Part shown: piece by piece, positions 53,225-61,729 of the stretch | Position numbering within the stretch: the stretch's first letter is position 1 | How the letters are laid out: each line of letters opens with the position of its first letter | Assembly (NCBI RefSeq): GCF_013409995.1 | Contig: NZ_JACCBX010000019.1 | Location: 1 to 64,000 of the forward strand | Direction: 5' to 3' | Length of the DNA: 64,000 nucleotides | Origin: Neobacillus driksii | Lineage (GTDB): Bacteria; Bacillota; Bacilli; Bacillales; Cytobacillaceae | Position numbers and translations under genes: made by a program | The notes under the pieces: model-generated | The model's input: the letters and a program-made list of their open reading frames with translations, nothing else | Told to the model about the DNA's origin: nothing | Databases searched by the model: none

Positions 53225-55026
53225 CCTAACCACCTCTTATTGACTGGAATTTGAAATGTTATCGTTGTACCCTCACCATAAACACTGTCTATCCTCAATT
53301 GAAATTCATCTCCATAAATCAACTTCATCCTTTGGTAGACATTTTGTACACCTATTCCATTAAACGATTTACTACTTTTTACAGTATCATGACTATTGTG
53401 TTGGAAAATTTTCTTTCGTAATCCTTCCAGCGCTAGCTTATCCATCCCTTTACCATTGTCGGTAATGACTAGCTGCAGATACGTATCTATTTGTTCACTT
53501 GCAATAATTTTAATGGTTTCTTTCCGATTATTACTCCCATGAATGATTGCGTTTTCAATAATAGGCTGCAAGAAAAATCTTGGTACTTGAAAACCAGAGG
53601 ACGCATCGCTTACATCAACTTCTAATTCTACATCATGTTGGTGCCGAAAATTCATCAAATCCACATAATGCTTCACAATCGTTAATTCTTCCTCTAAAGG
53701 TATAAAAGCATTATTACGATTGATGGTCATTCGCAGGAGTGCGGATAAAGAATAGATTAGTGACGCACTGCCAGCATTACCCTCCATTTTGATTTTAAGA
53801 CGAATGGCATTTAATACGTTAAATAAAAAATGCGGGTTAATTTGTGCTTGAAGCATTTCTAATTCTGCATTTCGTTTCGCTTCCTCTTGTATTTTAATTT
53901 GTTCAATCATATCCTCGATGGTATCCAACATATGATTAAAAGAGTGACCTAACTGAGCGACGTCATTGCTTCCAGATAAATGTATCCTAGCAGTTAAATC
54001 TCCCTGTTTGATTGCTTTTGTCACATGATGTAATCTTGTGATTGGTTTGGTAAATTCACGAACAAGCATGATAAGACCAAGTAAAAAAAGAACTAAAAAA
54101 CCACCTTGAATCAATATTGTCGTCCTCGTTACCATATTAATCGATCCAATAGTATCCTTATATGGCACAAGGCTGACCAATCTCCAATTCGAATAGGACA
54201 CTGGGTAGGAAACCAATAAATGCTTCTCTTTTTCAAAGTCAACAATTTGATAATCATTGTTGGTTACGTCATATTGTAATGTCGTTCCAACCTCATTTGT
54301 ATTCAAACTCGAATATATTTCTCCACTCTTATTAGTTAAATAAAACTTTACTCCCTTATCACTTTGAAACTGACTAAAAAGCTTCTTAATCTCATTTTCT
54401 TTTAAACTAATAATTAAATACGAATTTAAAGAATTAGCCCTTTGAATCCTCCTGCCAATGGTAATGAGGAATGGGTTAGTATCTTTTTCTGATTCTATAT
54501 AAGTTGGGTGTGCACCCAGCCAAAAAGTTTCGTAAAAACTTAAGTGCTCCAATTTATCAAACCACGGTTTTTCTCTGAATTGTAAAGGATTAAAATCTAT
54601 TTGAGAATAATTGGTGTAATATAAGTCATTTTTATACAAAATGGTAATATACAAAGGCATCAGTAAATCAGTAATTCCAGACAATTCATTTGATATATGT
54701 AAATAATTAAGGGCTATTTCTTGTTTTACATTGGAGGAATTCGGGTCGATTAGCTCATGCGATTTAAGTAACTGATTCATGTCGGTATCAAATTGAATAT
54801 AATTGGAGGTATACATAATATCATCAAAAATATTCTTTATTCCTAATTCAATCATCCTTAAATCATCTTCAGATTGCTTTGCTGCACGCTGTTCTAGTAC
54901 ATCTTTCGTAAAATGGTTTGAAACGATATAGGTACTAACCCACGGAAATAAAATACAGAGATTGACTGAAATGATTAATCTCGCTCTAAGTGACATTTGC
55001 TTTAACCTTTTCCATAAGAACTTCAC
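53221..55026 (-). CDS. YesM-like sensor histidine kinase
   Basis: 601-residue membrane kinase with two transmembrane helices (about 14-34 and 290-310) around a large dCache-like extracytoplasmic domain, a HAMP domain, and a His-kinase (PF06580) domain with INPHFLFNVLNAIR (phospho-His) and a HATPase containing IIENAIIHGSN and DNGKGM. GTG 55026 is preceded by GGTGATC; a TTG at 55044 is an alternative. Senses an external ligand, probably an oligosaccharide bound by the adjacent binding protein. A strong hairpin separates it from the binding-protein gene. Confidence 0.93.
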   Translation of the reverse strand: MKFLWKRLKQMSLRARLIISVNLCILFPWVSTYIVSNHFTKDVLEQRAAKQSEDDLRMIELGIKNIFDDIMYTSNYIQFDTDMNQLLKSHELIDPNSSNVKQEIALNYLHISNELSGITDLLMPLYITILYKNDLYYTNYSQIDFNPLQFREKPWFDKLEHLSFYETFWLGAHPTYIESEKDTNPFLITIGRRIQRANSLNSYLIISLKENEIKKLFSQFQSDKGVKFYLTNKSGEIYSSLNTNEVGTTLQYDVTNNDYQIVDFEKEKHLLVSYPVSYSNWRLVSLVPYKDTIGSINMVTRTTILIQGGFLVLFLLGLIMLVREFTKPITRLHHVTKAIKQGDLTARIHLSGSNDVAQLGHSFNHMLDTIEDMIEQIKIQEEAKRNAELEMLQAQINPHFLFNVLNAIRLKIKMEGNAGSASLIYSLSALLRMTINRNNAFIPLEEELTIVKHYVDLMNFRHQHDVELEVDVSDASSGFQVPRFFLQPIIENAIIHGSNNRKETIKIIASEQIDTYLQLVITDNGKGMDKLALEGLRKKIFQHNSHDTVKSSKSFNGIGVQNVYQRMKLIYGDEFQLRIDSVYGEGTTITFQIPVNKRWLG

Positions 55027-55060
55027 TGAGATCACCACTTCCAATTATGAAAGAAATAAT

Positions 55061-55098
55061 AATAGAGAGAAAACATGTGTTTTCTCTCTATTATAGCA
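55061..55098 (-). terminator. intra-operon hairpin between binding protein and kinase
   Basis: AATAGAGAGAAAACA / TGTTTTCTCTCTATT, a 15-bp perfect stem with a tiny loop. The T tract is poor, so it may be a partial terminator or mRNA stabiliser lowering kinase expression relative to the transporter. Confidence 0.7.
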
Positions 55099-55110
55099 TG
55101 AATATTCTAA

Positions 55111-56436
55111 TTATTGGTTGGCATCCACTACGGCTTGGACTCGTTCTTTAATATTTTTCATTGTTTTATCGAGATCCTGCTCACCAAGTAGATATAATTC
55201 CACCTCTGCACCAAATTCGTTATATGCTTCCGTAATATATGGAGGTGGTGCAATGACTTCAGAAGCTTCTACAGAGGTCAGTGCATGCTTTAATGATTCC
55301 ATATGAACGGCATCAGGTTTTTTAGATCCATTCACCACTGTTTCTAACGCTTTATCCATATCTGCGTCCTTCCATGATGGCGTCCAGATACCTTGTTCTA
55401 CAATACCTTCTGTTGTTAACCACCGCATGAAATCGTATGCCTCTTGCTTATGTTTTGAGCTTTTTGCGATCGAAATCAAATCCCCGCCCATTGGTGCAAT
55501 TCCTTTATCACCTTCTTTATTTTTTGGCCATGGTGCCCAAGCAATTTCAAATTGTGGTGTGAATTGCCCCCATTCAGTAATCATAAAGCTAGCGGTAGGA
55601 ACCATTGACGCTGATTGACTAAAGAATTGCTGACGATAATCCATTTTTTGCGATAAAATTTCAGTAAATGGAACAGATGATTTATCTACATTTTCTAACT
55701 GATTTCGTAATTCGAGTGATGCGCGGATCATTGGATCCGTTGCATTCGATGTACCATCCTCGAGTAAAATCAAATTATCTTTTTCTTTACTAATAGTTTT
55801 TAAAACGGAATATAAATTATGCCATGTGTGTAAATAAGAACCATAGTGACCGTCTGTGGTTAGCTTTTTAGCATATTCCGCATAGTCATCCCATGTCCAA
55901 TCAGTCGGAATCTCTAAGCCAGCTTTATCAAGATGTGACTTATTTAGCATCACAAGATTCGTCACATTTTTCATCGGCAAACCATAGTAGTCTCCATTAA
56001 TAGCCGGATAGCCATTATAGTATACTTCATTGATATCAATGCCTTCTTTTTCTACAAATTTAGTGACGGGTTCAAGCAAACCTGCATCTACTCGTTTAGC
56101 AAAATCATTAGGATTCGAGAACAATATTAAATCCATCTCCTCCCCAGCAGATGCCATTAAATCCAACTGTTTGAAATAATCCTGAGAGTTCATGTTTTCT
56201 ACGAGTGGCATGGATTCCACTTTTATTCCTGGATTCTCTGCTTCATACTTCGCAATCACATCTTCCCATTTTCCAACATCCTCATTAATCCAGTGCACAA
56301 ATTTTAATGTAACTTCTTCGTCAGAGGAATCAGATTTACCTTCATCTGTTGAAGCCTCATCTTTCCCGGAACAAGCAGCTAACATGAACATTGCTAAAAG
56401 TCCAACTAGTAACAACGAAACCCATTTTTTCGTCAT
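55111..56436 (-). CDS. sugar ABC transporter substrate-binding lipoprotein
   Basis: 441-residue exported lipoprotein (lipobox LAAC near residue 22) of solute-binding protein family 1. It would capture an oligosaccharide outside the membrane and deliver it to the two permeases encoded upstream. A Ser/Asp/Glu-rich linker follows the lipid anchor, and the fold is typical (LKFVHWINEDVGKWEDVIAKYE). AAGGGGG precedes the ATG. Corresponds in position to B. subtilis YesO. Ligand unknown. Confidence 0.95.
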   Translation of the reverse strand: MTKKWVSLLLVGLLAMFMLAACSGKDEASTDEGKSDSSDEEVTLKFVHWINEDVGKWEDVIAKYEAENPGIKVESMPLVENMNSQDYFKQLDLMASAGEEMDLILFSNPNDFAKRVDAGLLEPVTKFVEKEGIDINEVYYNGYPAINGDYYGLPMKNVTNLVMLNKSHLDKAGLEIPTDWTWDDYAEYAKKLTTDGHYGSYLHTWHNLYSVLKTISKEKDNLILLEDGTSNATDPMIRASLELRNQLENVDKSSVPFTEILSQKMDYRQQFFSQSASMVPTASFMITEWGQFTPQFEIAWAPWPKNKEGDKGIAPMGGDLISIAKSSKHKQEAYDFMRWLTTEGIVEQGIWTPSWKDADMDKALETVVNGSKKPDAVHMESLKHALTSVEASEVIAPPPYITEAYNEFGAEVELYLLGEQDLDKTMKNIKERVQAVVDANQ

Positions 56437-56506
56437 AAACTTTCCCCCTTATTTATAGTTTATATATCAACTCTCTCAAAGAAAATTTTGAGAGTAAATA
56501 CCGTAT

Positions 56507-57340
56507 TTATCCTTTAACTCCACCTAACTGGATCCCCTCTATAACATTTTTCTGTCCGATAATGAAAATAATCAGTAAAGGTACAATGGCTGACACAGAT
56601 GCTGCCATCATCAACGAGTAAACGCTCCCATGTTGATCTGAAAAGCTTTGTACACCTAACTGGATGGTATATAACTCTTTTGAACGAAGGAAGATTAATG
56701 GATTTTGGAAGTCATTCCAGGTCCAGATAAAACGTAAAATGGCATACGTGGCGATTGCTGGTCTTACTAATGGTAAAGCAATCGATGTAAAAATTCTAAA
56801 ATGACCAGCTCCATCCATTCTTGCAGATTCTATGATTTCATTACTAATTCCGAGATAGAATTGGCGCAGCATAAACGTTCCAAATACACTGAAACTATTT
56901 AATAGAATAAGACCCGTATGAGTATCATAAAGACCTACCCATCTATATAATAGAAATTGTGTAACTAACAATGTTTGTGGCGGGATCATGAATGTTGCCA
57001 ATACGATTAAAAAGAGGAAATTCCTTCCTTTAAAATTAATCTTGGCGAATCCATACGCCGCTAAACATGATATCGTACATGATACCAATGTTGTTAGAAC
57101 GGTTACCTTGATAGAATTCCAATATAATAGCAGGAATGGCATTGAGCCTGTCCAAACCTCTTTATAATTTTCAACTGCATTCCAGTTTTGAGGAATCCAT
57201 TGAATTGGAAACGTTAAAACGTCCTTTTCCACTTTAAAAGAAGCAGATATCATCCACAAAAATGGCATTAGAAAAGCAATTCCGATTAAAATCATAATGA
57301 AGGTTACAATCAATTTTCTTATGTCTAGTTTTGCTGTCAT
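56507..57340 (-). CDS. carbohydrate ABC transporter permease (MalG/YesQ type)
   Basis: 277-residue inner-membrane permease with six helices. The EAA loop reads ESARMDGAGHFRIFTSIALP, typical of the MalG type. It pairs with the MalF-type permease encoded 18 bp upstream. No ATPase gene is present, so the shared ATPase MsmX is the likely motor. GAGGAG precedes the ATG. Confidence 0.94.
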   Translation of the reverse strand: MTAKLDIRKLIVTFIMILIGIAFLMPFLWMISASFKVEKDVLTFPIQWIPQNWNAVENYKEVWTGSMPFLLLYWNSIKVTVLTTLVSCTISCLAAYGFAKINFKGRNFLFLIVLATFMIPPQTLLVTQFLLYRWVGLYDTHTGLILLNSFSVFGTFMLRQFYLGISNEIIESARMDGAGHFRIFTSIALPLVRPAIATYAILRFIWTWNDFQNPLIFLRSKELYTIQLGVQSFSDQHGSVYSLMMAASVSAIVPLLIIFIIGQKNVIEGIQLGGVKG

Positions 57341-57358
57341 CTGTCCTGCTCCTCTCTA

Positions 57359-58321
57359 TTAATAATTCACCCATTTTTTCTGACCGATAAATTGTATATA
57401 AGTGATGATCAAAATAATCACAAACATAACCAGTGAAATAGCAGAAGCATAGCCTGTTTTTAATTCTATAAATGCTTGCTGATACAAATAAACAACTGGT
57501 GTGATTGTTGAATTTGCTGGCCCGCCATTGGTTAAAACGATGATTAAATCAAATACTTTAAAGCTTGAAATAACACCAGTAACAAACAATAAAAAAGTTG
57601 TAGGTGACACTAACGGAATCGTAATCTTTGTAAATTGTAACCAAGCTGTAGCACCATCGATTTGTGCTGCTTCATACAATTCCTTTGGAATGTTCTGCAA
57701 GCCAGCCAAGTAAATGATTAAATTAAAGCCGATGCCAGTCCAGACCATAATTAAAATAACAGATGGTAAGGCAAAGGTAACGTCTGCTATCCAGCCAGGT
57801 GGATTTTCAACCCCAAGCTTCAACAGTAATTGGTTTATAGGTCCCTTAGTTGGATGAAAAAGCACTTGAAATACCACCGCAACAGCTACAATGCTCGAAA
57901 TAAACGGCATAAAATAAATCACTTTGAACAGATCTTTCAGATAAACATATTTGTTAATGATAACAGCTAATGAAAGGGATAATAGTAAAGTAATGGGTAC
58001 GGCTAAAATTAAAATAACGTTATTTAGCAGCCCTTTTTGGAATAATGGATTGGTTAGTAGTTTCGAAAAATTTTCAAAACCTACGAATTTAGCATTTTGA
58101 TAGCCAGATACAAAATTCCAATCTGTAAAACTTAATACAAATGAAGAGAGAATAGGAAATAATACTAATATAGAAGTTCCGATAAACATTGGTCCAATAA
58201 ATGCATACCCTGCTAAATTCTCCCTCCAGCCACTAAAAGGAGACCCATTTTTTATTTTTTTGCGAACTTTACTTTTTGTAGTTTGGATAACTTTTGTTTC
58301 AACCTTTACTTCGCTATTCAT
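57359..58321 (-). CDS. carbohydrate ABC transporter permease (MalF/YesP type)
   Basis: 320-residue permease with about six helices and a basic N-terminal tail. EAA loop: YEAAQIDGATAWLQFTKITI. First gene of the transporter operon; a perfect cre site lies 43 bp upstream of its start, so glucose should repress it through CcpA. AAGGGGTG precedes the ATG. Confidence 0.94.
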   Translation of the reverse strand: MNSEVKVETKVIQTTKSKVRKKIKNGSPFSGWRENLAGYAFIGPMFIGTSILVLFPILSSFVLSFTDWNFVSGYQNAKFVGFENFSKLLTNPLFQKGLLNNVILILAVPITLLLSLSLAVIINKYVYLKDLFKVIYFMPFISSIVAVAVVFQVLFHPTKGPINQLLLKLGVENPPGWIADVTFALPSVILIMVWTGIGFNLIIYLAGLQNIPKELYEAAQIDGATAWLQFTKITIPLVSPTTFLLFVTGVISSFKVFDLIIVLTNGGPANSTITPVVYLYQQAFIELKTGYASAISLVMFVIILIITYIQFIGQKKWVNY

Positions 58322-58363
58322 AATTTCACCCCTTCTGCTTTATTGTAGCTTTAGTATAGTTTG

Positions 58364-58377
58364 TGTAATCGCTTTCA
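58364..58377 (-). promoter_or_regulatory. perfect cre (CcpA) site
   Basis: Minus-strand TGAAAGCGATTACA fits the cre consensus TGWAANCGNTNWCA at every position. It lies between the permease operon and the divergent YesL-like gene and can repress either or both. Confidence 0.85.
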
Positions 58378-58560
58378 ACAATGTTGAATTTTTACATAAT
58401 TGAGAAAATTTTTACTACTTTTATCCAAACTCCTATACTCATACATTTGGTCTACCTATCGTATATATTTTTACTTATTAGGTAAAATTTTTACTTCATC
58501 TAAAAAATAGAATCGTACTCGTCTATTGCATGATATATTTATGGATAAGGGGGGAGTACC

Positions 58561-59199
58561 ATGCAATTTGGTTCATTTTCAAATGCGGTTTATACCTTTT
58601 GTGATTGGGTAGCTAGACTAGCATATATTAATCTATTATGGATACTATTTACTTTAAGTGGATTCGTCATTTTTGGCTTTTTTCCGGCTACGATTGCGAT
58701 GTTAGCTACATTAAGACAATTTATTCGAAAAAATCATCCACCTGTTTTCCAAACTTTTTGGCAGTATTATAAAAAGGAATTCTTCAACAGTAATAAATTA
58801 GGATTAATGATCGTAGCAATTGGTTTTATATTGTATTTCAACATCACATTTTTACAATCAACATCTACTAACATGTCCTCTTTTCTTTTTTATTCAAGCG
58901 TTATTATGAGTGGTATTTATTTTATCATCATTTGTTATACATTGGCTTCCTATGTGGAGGTTGAACAACCATTAGGAACTCATTTAAAAAATGCGCTACT
59001 GATTACAATCTCTAATCCTCTACCGAGTTTATTTATCATATTTGGATTTGCAGCTGTTTACTTCGCTGTTACCTATTTATCTGGTCTAGGGTTCTTTTTC
59101 AGTGTTAGTACTTTAGGTCTTGTGATTCTTTCCTCAGCAAACCTGGCATTTAAGACTATACTAAAGAAACAAGAAAAATTAGGTACGTTAGCTAAATAA
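58561..59199 (+). CDS. YesL-like DUF624 membrane protein
   Basis: 212-residue protein with about five helices; INLLWILFTLSGFVIFGFFPAT is the DUF624/YesL signature. Function unknown, but the family almost always lies beside sugar ABC transporters and YesMN-type regulators, as here. GGGGGGAG precedes the ATG. Divergent from the permease operon, sharing the promoter region with the cre site. Confidence 0.92.
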   Translation: MQFGSFSNAVYTFCDWVARLAYINLLWILFTLSGFVIFGFFPATIAMLATLRQFIRKNHPPVFQTFWQYYKKEFFNSNKLGLMIVAIGFILYFNITFLQSTSTNMSSFLFYSSVIMSGIYFIIICYTLASYVEVEQPLGTHLKNALLITISNPLPSLFIIFGFAAVYFAVTYLSGLGFFFSVSTLGLVILSSANLAFKTILKKQEKLGTLAK

Positions 59200-59235
59200 A
59201 CTGCCCATCCTTCAAAACCTATATTAGATTAAAAA

Positions 59236-59285
59236 AAAAAACACTCACAAACGTTGAATTAACAACAATTGTGAGTGTTTTTTTT
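59236..59285. terminator. bidirectional terminator between yesL-like gene and tRNA operon
   Basis: AAACACTCACAA / TTGTGAGTGTTT stem with A/T runs on both sides. Confidence 0.9.
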
Positions 59286-59291
59286 ATGAGA

Positions 59292-59372
59292 TACCGGTGG
59301 TCGGGGTCGAACCGACACTCCAGAGGAACACGATTTTGAGTCGTGCGCGTCTGCCAATTCCGCCACACCGGC
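59292..59372 (-). tRNA. tRNA-Leu (CAA)
   Basis: Long-variable-arm tRNA with anticodon CAA in CTCAAAA. Last gene of the operon. No CCA is encoded (the end reads ATCT) and the first pair of the acceptor stem is G-U. Confidence 0.92.
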
Positions 59373-59375
59373 ATT

Positions 59376-59449
59376 TGGCAGGGGTAGTAGGAATTGAACC
59401 CACACCAAAGGTTTTGGAGACCTTCGTTCTACCTTTAAACTATACCCCT
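59376..59449 (-). tRNA. tRNA-Trp (CCA)
   Basis: 74 nt with encoded CCA; anticodon CCA in CTCCAAA. Confidence 0.95.
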
Positions 59450-59470
59450 ATAAAAAGTAATTAAATAACT

Positions 59471-59555
59471 TGGTGGAGGGGGACGGATTCGAACCGCCGA
59501 ACCCGGAGGGAGCGGATTTACAGTCCGCCGCGTTTAGCCACTTCGCTACCCCTCC
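59471..59555 (-). tRNA. tRNA-Tyr (GTA)
   Basis: 85 nt with long variable arm and CCA; anticodon GTA in CTGTAAA. Confidence 0.95.
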
Positions 59556-59585
59556 ACATTGGAGAAATCACTAATATGAAATTTA

Positions 59586-59678
59586 TGGAGGAGGAAGAGG
59601 GATTCGAACCCCCGCGCGGTTTGACCCGCCTGTCGGTTTTCAAGACCGATCCCTTCAGCCAGACTTGGGTATTCCTCC
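59586..59678 (-). tRNA. tRNA-Ser (TGA)
   Basis: 93 nt with long variable arm and CCA; anticodon TGA in CTTGAAA. The discriminator base is T where Bacillus tRNA-Ser usually has G. Confidence 0.95.
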
Positions 59679-59691
59679 GAATAAAAATTTT

Positions 59692-59768
59692 TGGTAGCGG
59701 CGGAGGGGATCGAACCCCCGACCTTACGGGTATGAACCGTACGCTCTAGCCAGCTGAGCTACACCGCC
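59692..59768 (-). tRNA. tRNA-Met (CAT), elongator type
   Basis: 77 nt with CCA; GGCGGTGTAGCTCAGCTGGC start is the elongator form, not the initiator. Confidence 0.93.
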
Positions 59769-59807
59769 AAATGTCTAAAGAATTGTAAGTTTATCGTGAA
59801 ATTAACT

Positions 59808-59883
59808 TGGTGGAGCCTAGCGGGATCGAACCGCTGACATCCTGCGTGCAAAGCAGGCGCTCTCCCAGCTGAGCTAAGGCCCC
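59808..59883 (-). tRNA. tRNA-Ala (TGC)
   Basis: 76 nt with CCA; anticodon TGC in TTTGCAC. Confidence 0.95.
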
Positions 59884-59898
59884 AAAAATTGTGCTTGA

Positions 59899-59975
59899 TG
59901 GTCGGGAAGACAGGATTCGAACCTGCGACCCCTTGGTCCCAAACCAAGTGCTCTACCAAGCTGAGCTACTTCCCG
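59899..59975 (-). tRNA. tRNA-Pro (TGG)
   Basis: 77 nt with CCA; anticodon TGG in TTTGGGA. Confidence 0.95.
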
Positions 59976-59983
59976 ATAAAATA

Positions 59984-60060
59984 TGGCGCGCCCGAAAGGA
60001 GTCGAACCCATAACCTTCTGATCCGTAGTCAGACACTCTATCCAATTGAGCTACGGGCGC
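59984..60060 (-). tRNA. tRNA-Arg (ACG)
   Basis: 77 nt with CCA; anticodon ACG in CTACGGA (A34 becomes inosine). Confidence 0.95.
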
Positions 60061-60089
60061 ATTTTATACTTTAACTTGTATTCTTTAAA

Positions 60090-60178
60090 TGGTGCCGAGG
60101 ACCGGAATCGAACCGGTACGGTAGTCACCTACCGCAGGATTTTAAGTCCTGTGCGTCTGCCAGTTCCGCCACCCCGGC
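60090..60178 (-). tRNA. tRNA-Leu (TAA)
   Basis: 89 nt, long variable arm, CCA encoded; anticodon TAA in CTTAAAA. Confidence 0.95.
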
Positions 60179-60183
60179 AACTT

Positions 60184-60258
60184 TGGAGCGGAAGACGGGA
60201 TTCGAACCCGCGACCCCCACCTTGGCAAGGTGGTGTTCTACCACTGAACTACTTCCGC
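60184..60258 (-). tRNA. tRNA-Gly (GCC)
   Basis: 75 nt with CCA; anticodon GCC in TTGCCAA. Confidence 0.95.
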
Positions 60259-60294
60259 ATTTATGGTAAGTTATTTTACTATCGCAAAAAACTT

Positions 60295-60379
60295 TGGTGC
60301 GGGTGAAGGGAGTCGAACCCCCACGCCTTGCGGCGCCAGATCCTAAGTCTGGTGCGTCTGCCAATTCCGCCACACCCGC
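60295..60379 (-). tRNA. tRNA-Leu (TAG)
   Basis: 85 nt with CCA; anticodon TAG in CTTAGGA. First gene of the operon; the order Leu-Gly-Leu-Arg-Pro-Ala-Met matches a B. subtilis rrn-linked tRNA block. Confidence 0.95.
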
Positions 60380-60457
60380 ATGTAATATCGCCTTCTAGAA
60401 AAACGAACTAGAAAACTAAGTTGCTAACTTCGCTACGTCGTAGCAGCGACATTGATA

Positions 60458-60486
60458 ATCTTACAACGGATTGCGACAAAAATCAA
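60458..60486 (-). promoter_or_regulatory. promoter of the tRNA operon
   Basis: Minus-strand -35 TTGATT (60481-60486) and -10 TAAGAT (60458-60463), spacer exactly 17 bp, 79 bp before the first tRNA. The leader holds an inverted repeat (GTCGCTGC near 60443). In this relative the tRNAs are transcribed separately from rRNA. Confidence 0.7.
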
Positions 60487-60666
60487 CACTAAATTTTAAA
60501 GTTTTTTTAAAAACGCAAAAAGTACTGATATTATTCCACAATATATATTATCACCATACCTACAGTATGCTGAGGTTATAATAAAATAATAAAAAATGGT
60601 TTAGAACATTTCTCATGGGTAACAATACAATATAATTCATTCCCCAAAAAAGGAGATGATGCAATC

Positions 60667-60813
60667 TTGAGTTACAATCAGAAGAAAGACGTCGAAAAAA
60701 TGCCCGCAAATCAGGTGGATCAAGAAGAAACCGTACCTAATAGTGAGAAGTCACCTGAATTTGATGTATTCGGAACTGCTCTAAATGACCTGCACAGTCC
60801 TTTTGAATTTTAA
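60667..60813 (+). CDS. small acidic hypothetical protein, 48 aa
   Basis: Short ORF starting TTG at 60667, with AAAGGAGATGAT upstream, ending FDVFGTALNDLHSPFEF and a strong terminator. Hydrophilic, many Glu/Asp/Gln/Asn. I do not recognise it. The RBS, sense-like codon use and own terminator argue that it is real. Confidence 0.55.
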   Translation: MSYNQKKDVEKMPANQVDQEETVPNSEKSPEFDVFGTALNDLHSPFEF

Positions 60814-60863
60814 AAAACCCAGTGTATCAAAGAGACTGTTCTCTTTAATACACTGGGTTTTTT
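60812..60863. terminator. strong bidirectional terminator
   Basis: AAAACCCAGTGTAT / ATACACTGGGTTTT stem between convergent genes. Confidence 0.92.
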
Positions 60864-61635
60864 ATATACGTTTTAACGCCTTCAAAATAATCGCTTCCCC
60901 ATTAAATGAAATAATTTTTTCATCCTGTATGAGTATTCTAAATTTATCTTTAATCTTATCGGAAGATTCAAGAATAAATTTAGTCAAATGAATTTTTTCT
61001 AATTCCGGAAGCTTCATGTTTGCACACCACGATTCAAATTGAAACGTCTTCTCAAAACGATGCCATTCAAAAACTTCTAAACCACTATCCTCAAGTTTTT
61101 GAATCCATTCGGATTTTTTCCACGCACGGAAATGACTATAATCACGTATTTTCTCTATCGTATTGTAAAATTGATCATATTCTTTCCATTCAGGTACAAC
61201 ATTATCATCCAATAAAAATTGCCCGCCCGGCTTCAATACTCGATATACTTCCTTTATGAATAAATCCACATTAGGAAAATGATGTGGCGCAATCCTGCAG
61301 GTAACAATATCAAACGATTCATTGGTAATAGGGAGCTGCTCTGCGTCACCTTGAACAAATTCCACATTTTGATGGCCGTTTTCTGTAATAAAACTCTCAG
61401 CCGCTGCCAACAATTCTTCGGTAAGGTCAACCGCTGTCACTTTTTTAACCAAAGGTGCAAACGCATTGGCAGTATGACCACCGCCTGTGGCTATATCGAG
61501 CAGTTCTTCCTGACCATTGATTACTGCCATCTCTATCATCTTCAATAGGTCTTTTCCATCCTTATGAATAGGACTTGAAACGTACGAAGCAGCATTTTTT
61601 CCAAATTGCTGTTGAACGTCTTTTTTAATATCCAT
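60862..61635 (-). CDS. class I SAM-dependent methyltransferase (UbiE/YcgJ-like)
   Basis: 257-residue methyltransferase. Motif I LLDIATGGGHTANAF, acidic loop TAVDLTEELL, motif II region VQGDAEQLPITNESFDIVTCR and motif III RVLKPGGQFLLDD are clear. N-terminal VQQQFGKNAASYVSSPIH is typical of the UbiE/YcgJ-like group. Substrate unknown. GAGGTGAT precedes the ATG. Confidence 0.9.
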   Translation of the reverse strand: MDIKKDVQQQFGKNAASYVSSPIHKDGKDLLKMIEMAVINGQEELLDIATGGGHTANAFAPLVKKVTAVDLTEELLAAAESFITENGHQNVEFVQGDAEQLPITNESFDIVTCRIAPHHFPNVDLFIKEVYRVLKPGGQFLLDDNVVPEWKEYDQFYNTIEKIRDYSHFRAWKKSEWIQKLEDSGLEVFEWHRFEKTFQFESWCANMKLPELEKIHLTKFILESSDKIKDKFRILIQDEKIISFNGEAIILKALKRI

Positions 61636-61729
61636 ACTGTATCACCTCTTAATTCTAATTTAATCTATCGTGCTAATTAATAAAATTATGAGGTTTTTAT
61701 GATTTCCAATAAGAAAAACTTATAGTGAT

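Noticed and set aside
59759-60373. Short ORFs across the tRNA operon (including GAGDRNRTG-like peptides)
   Set aside because: They translate tRNA genes; this is a known artefact of database 'proteins' overlapping tRNAs.
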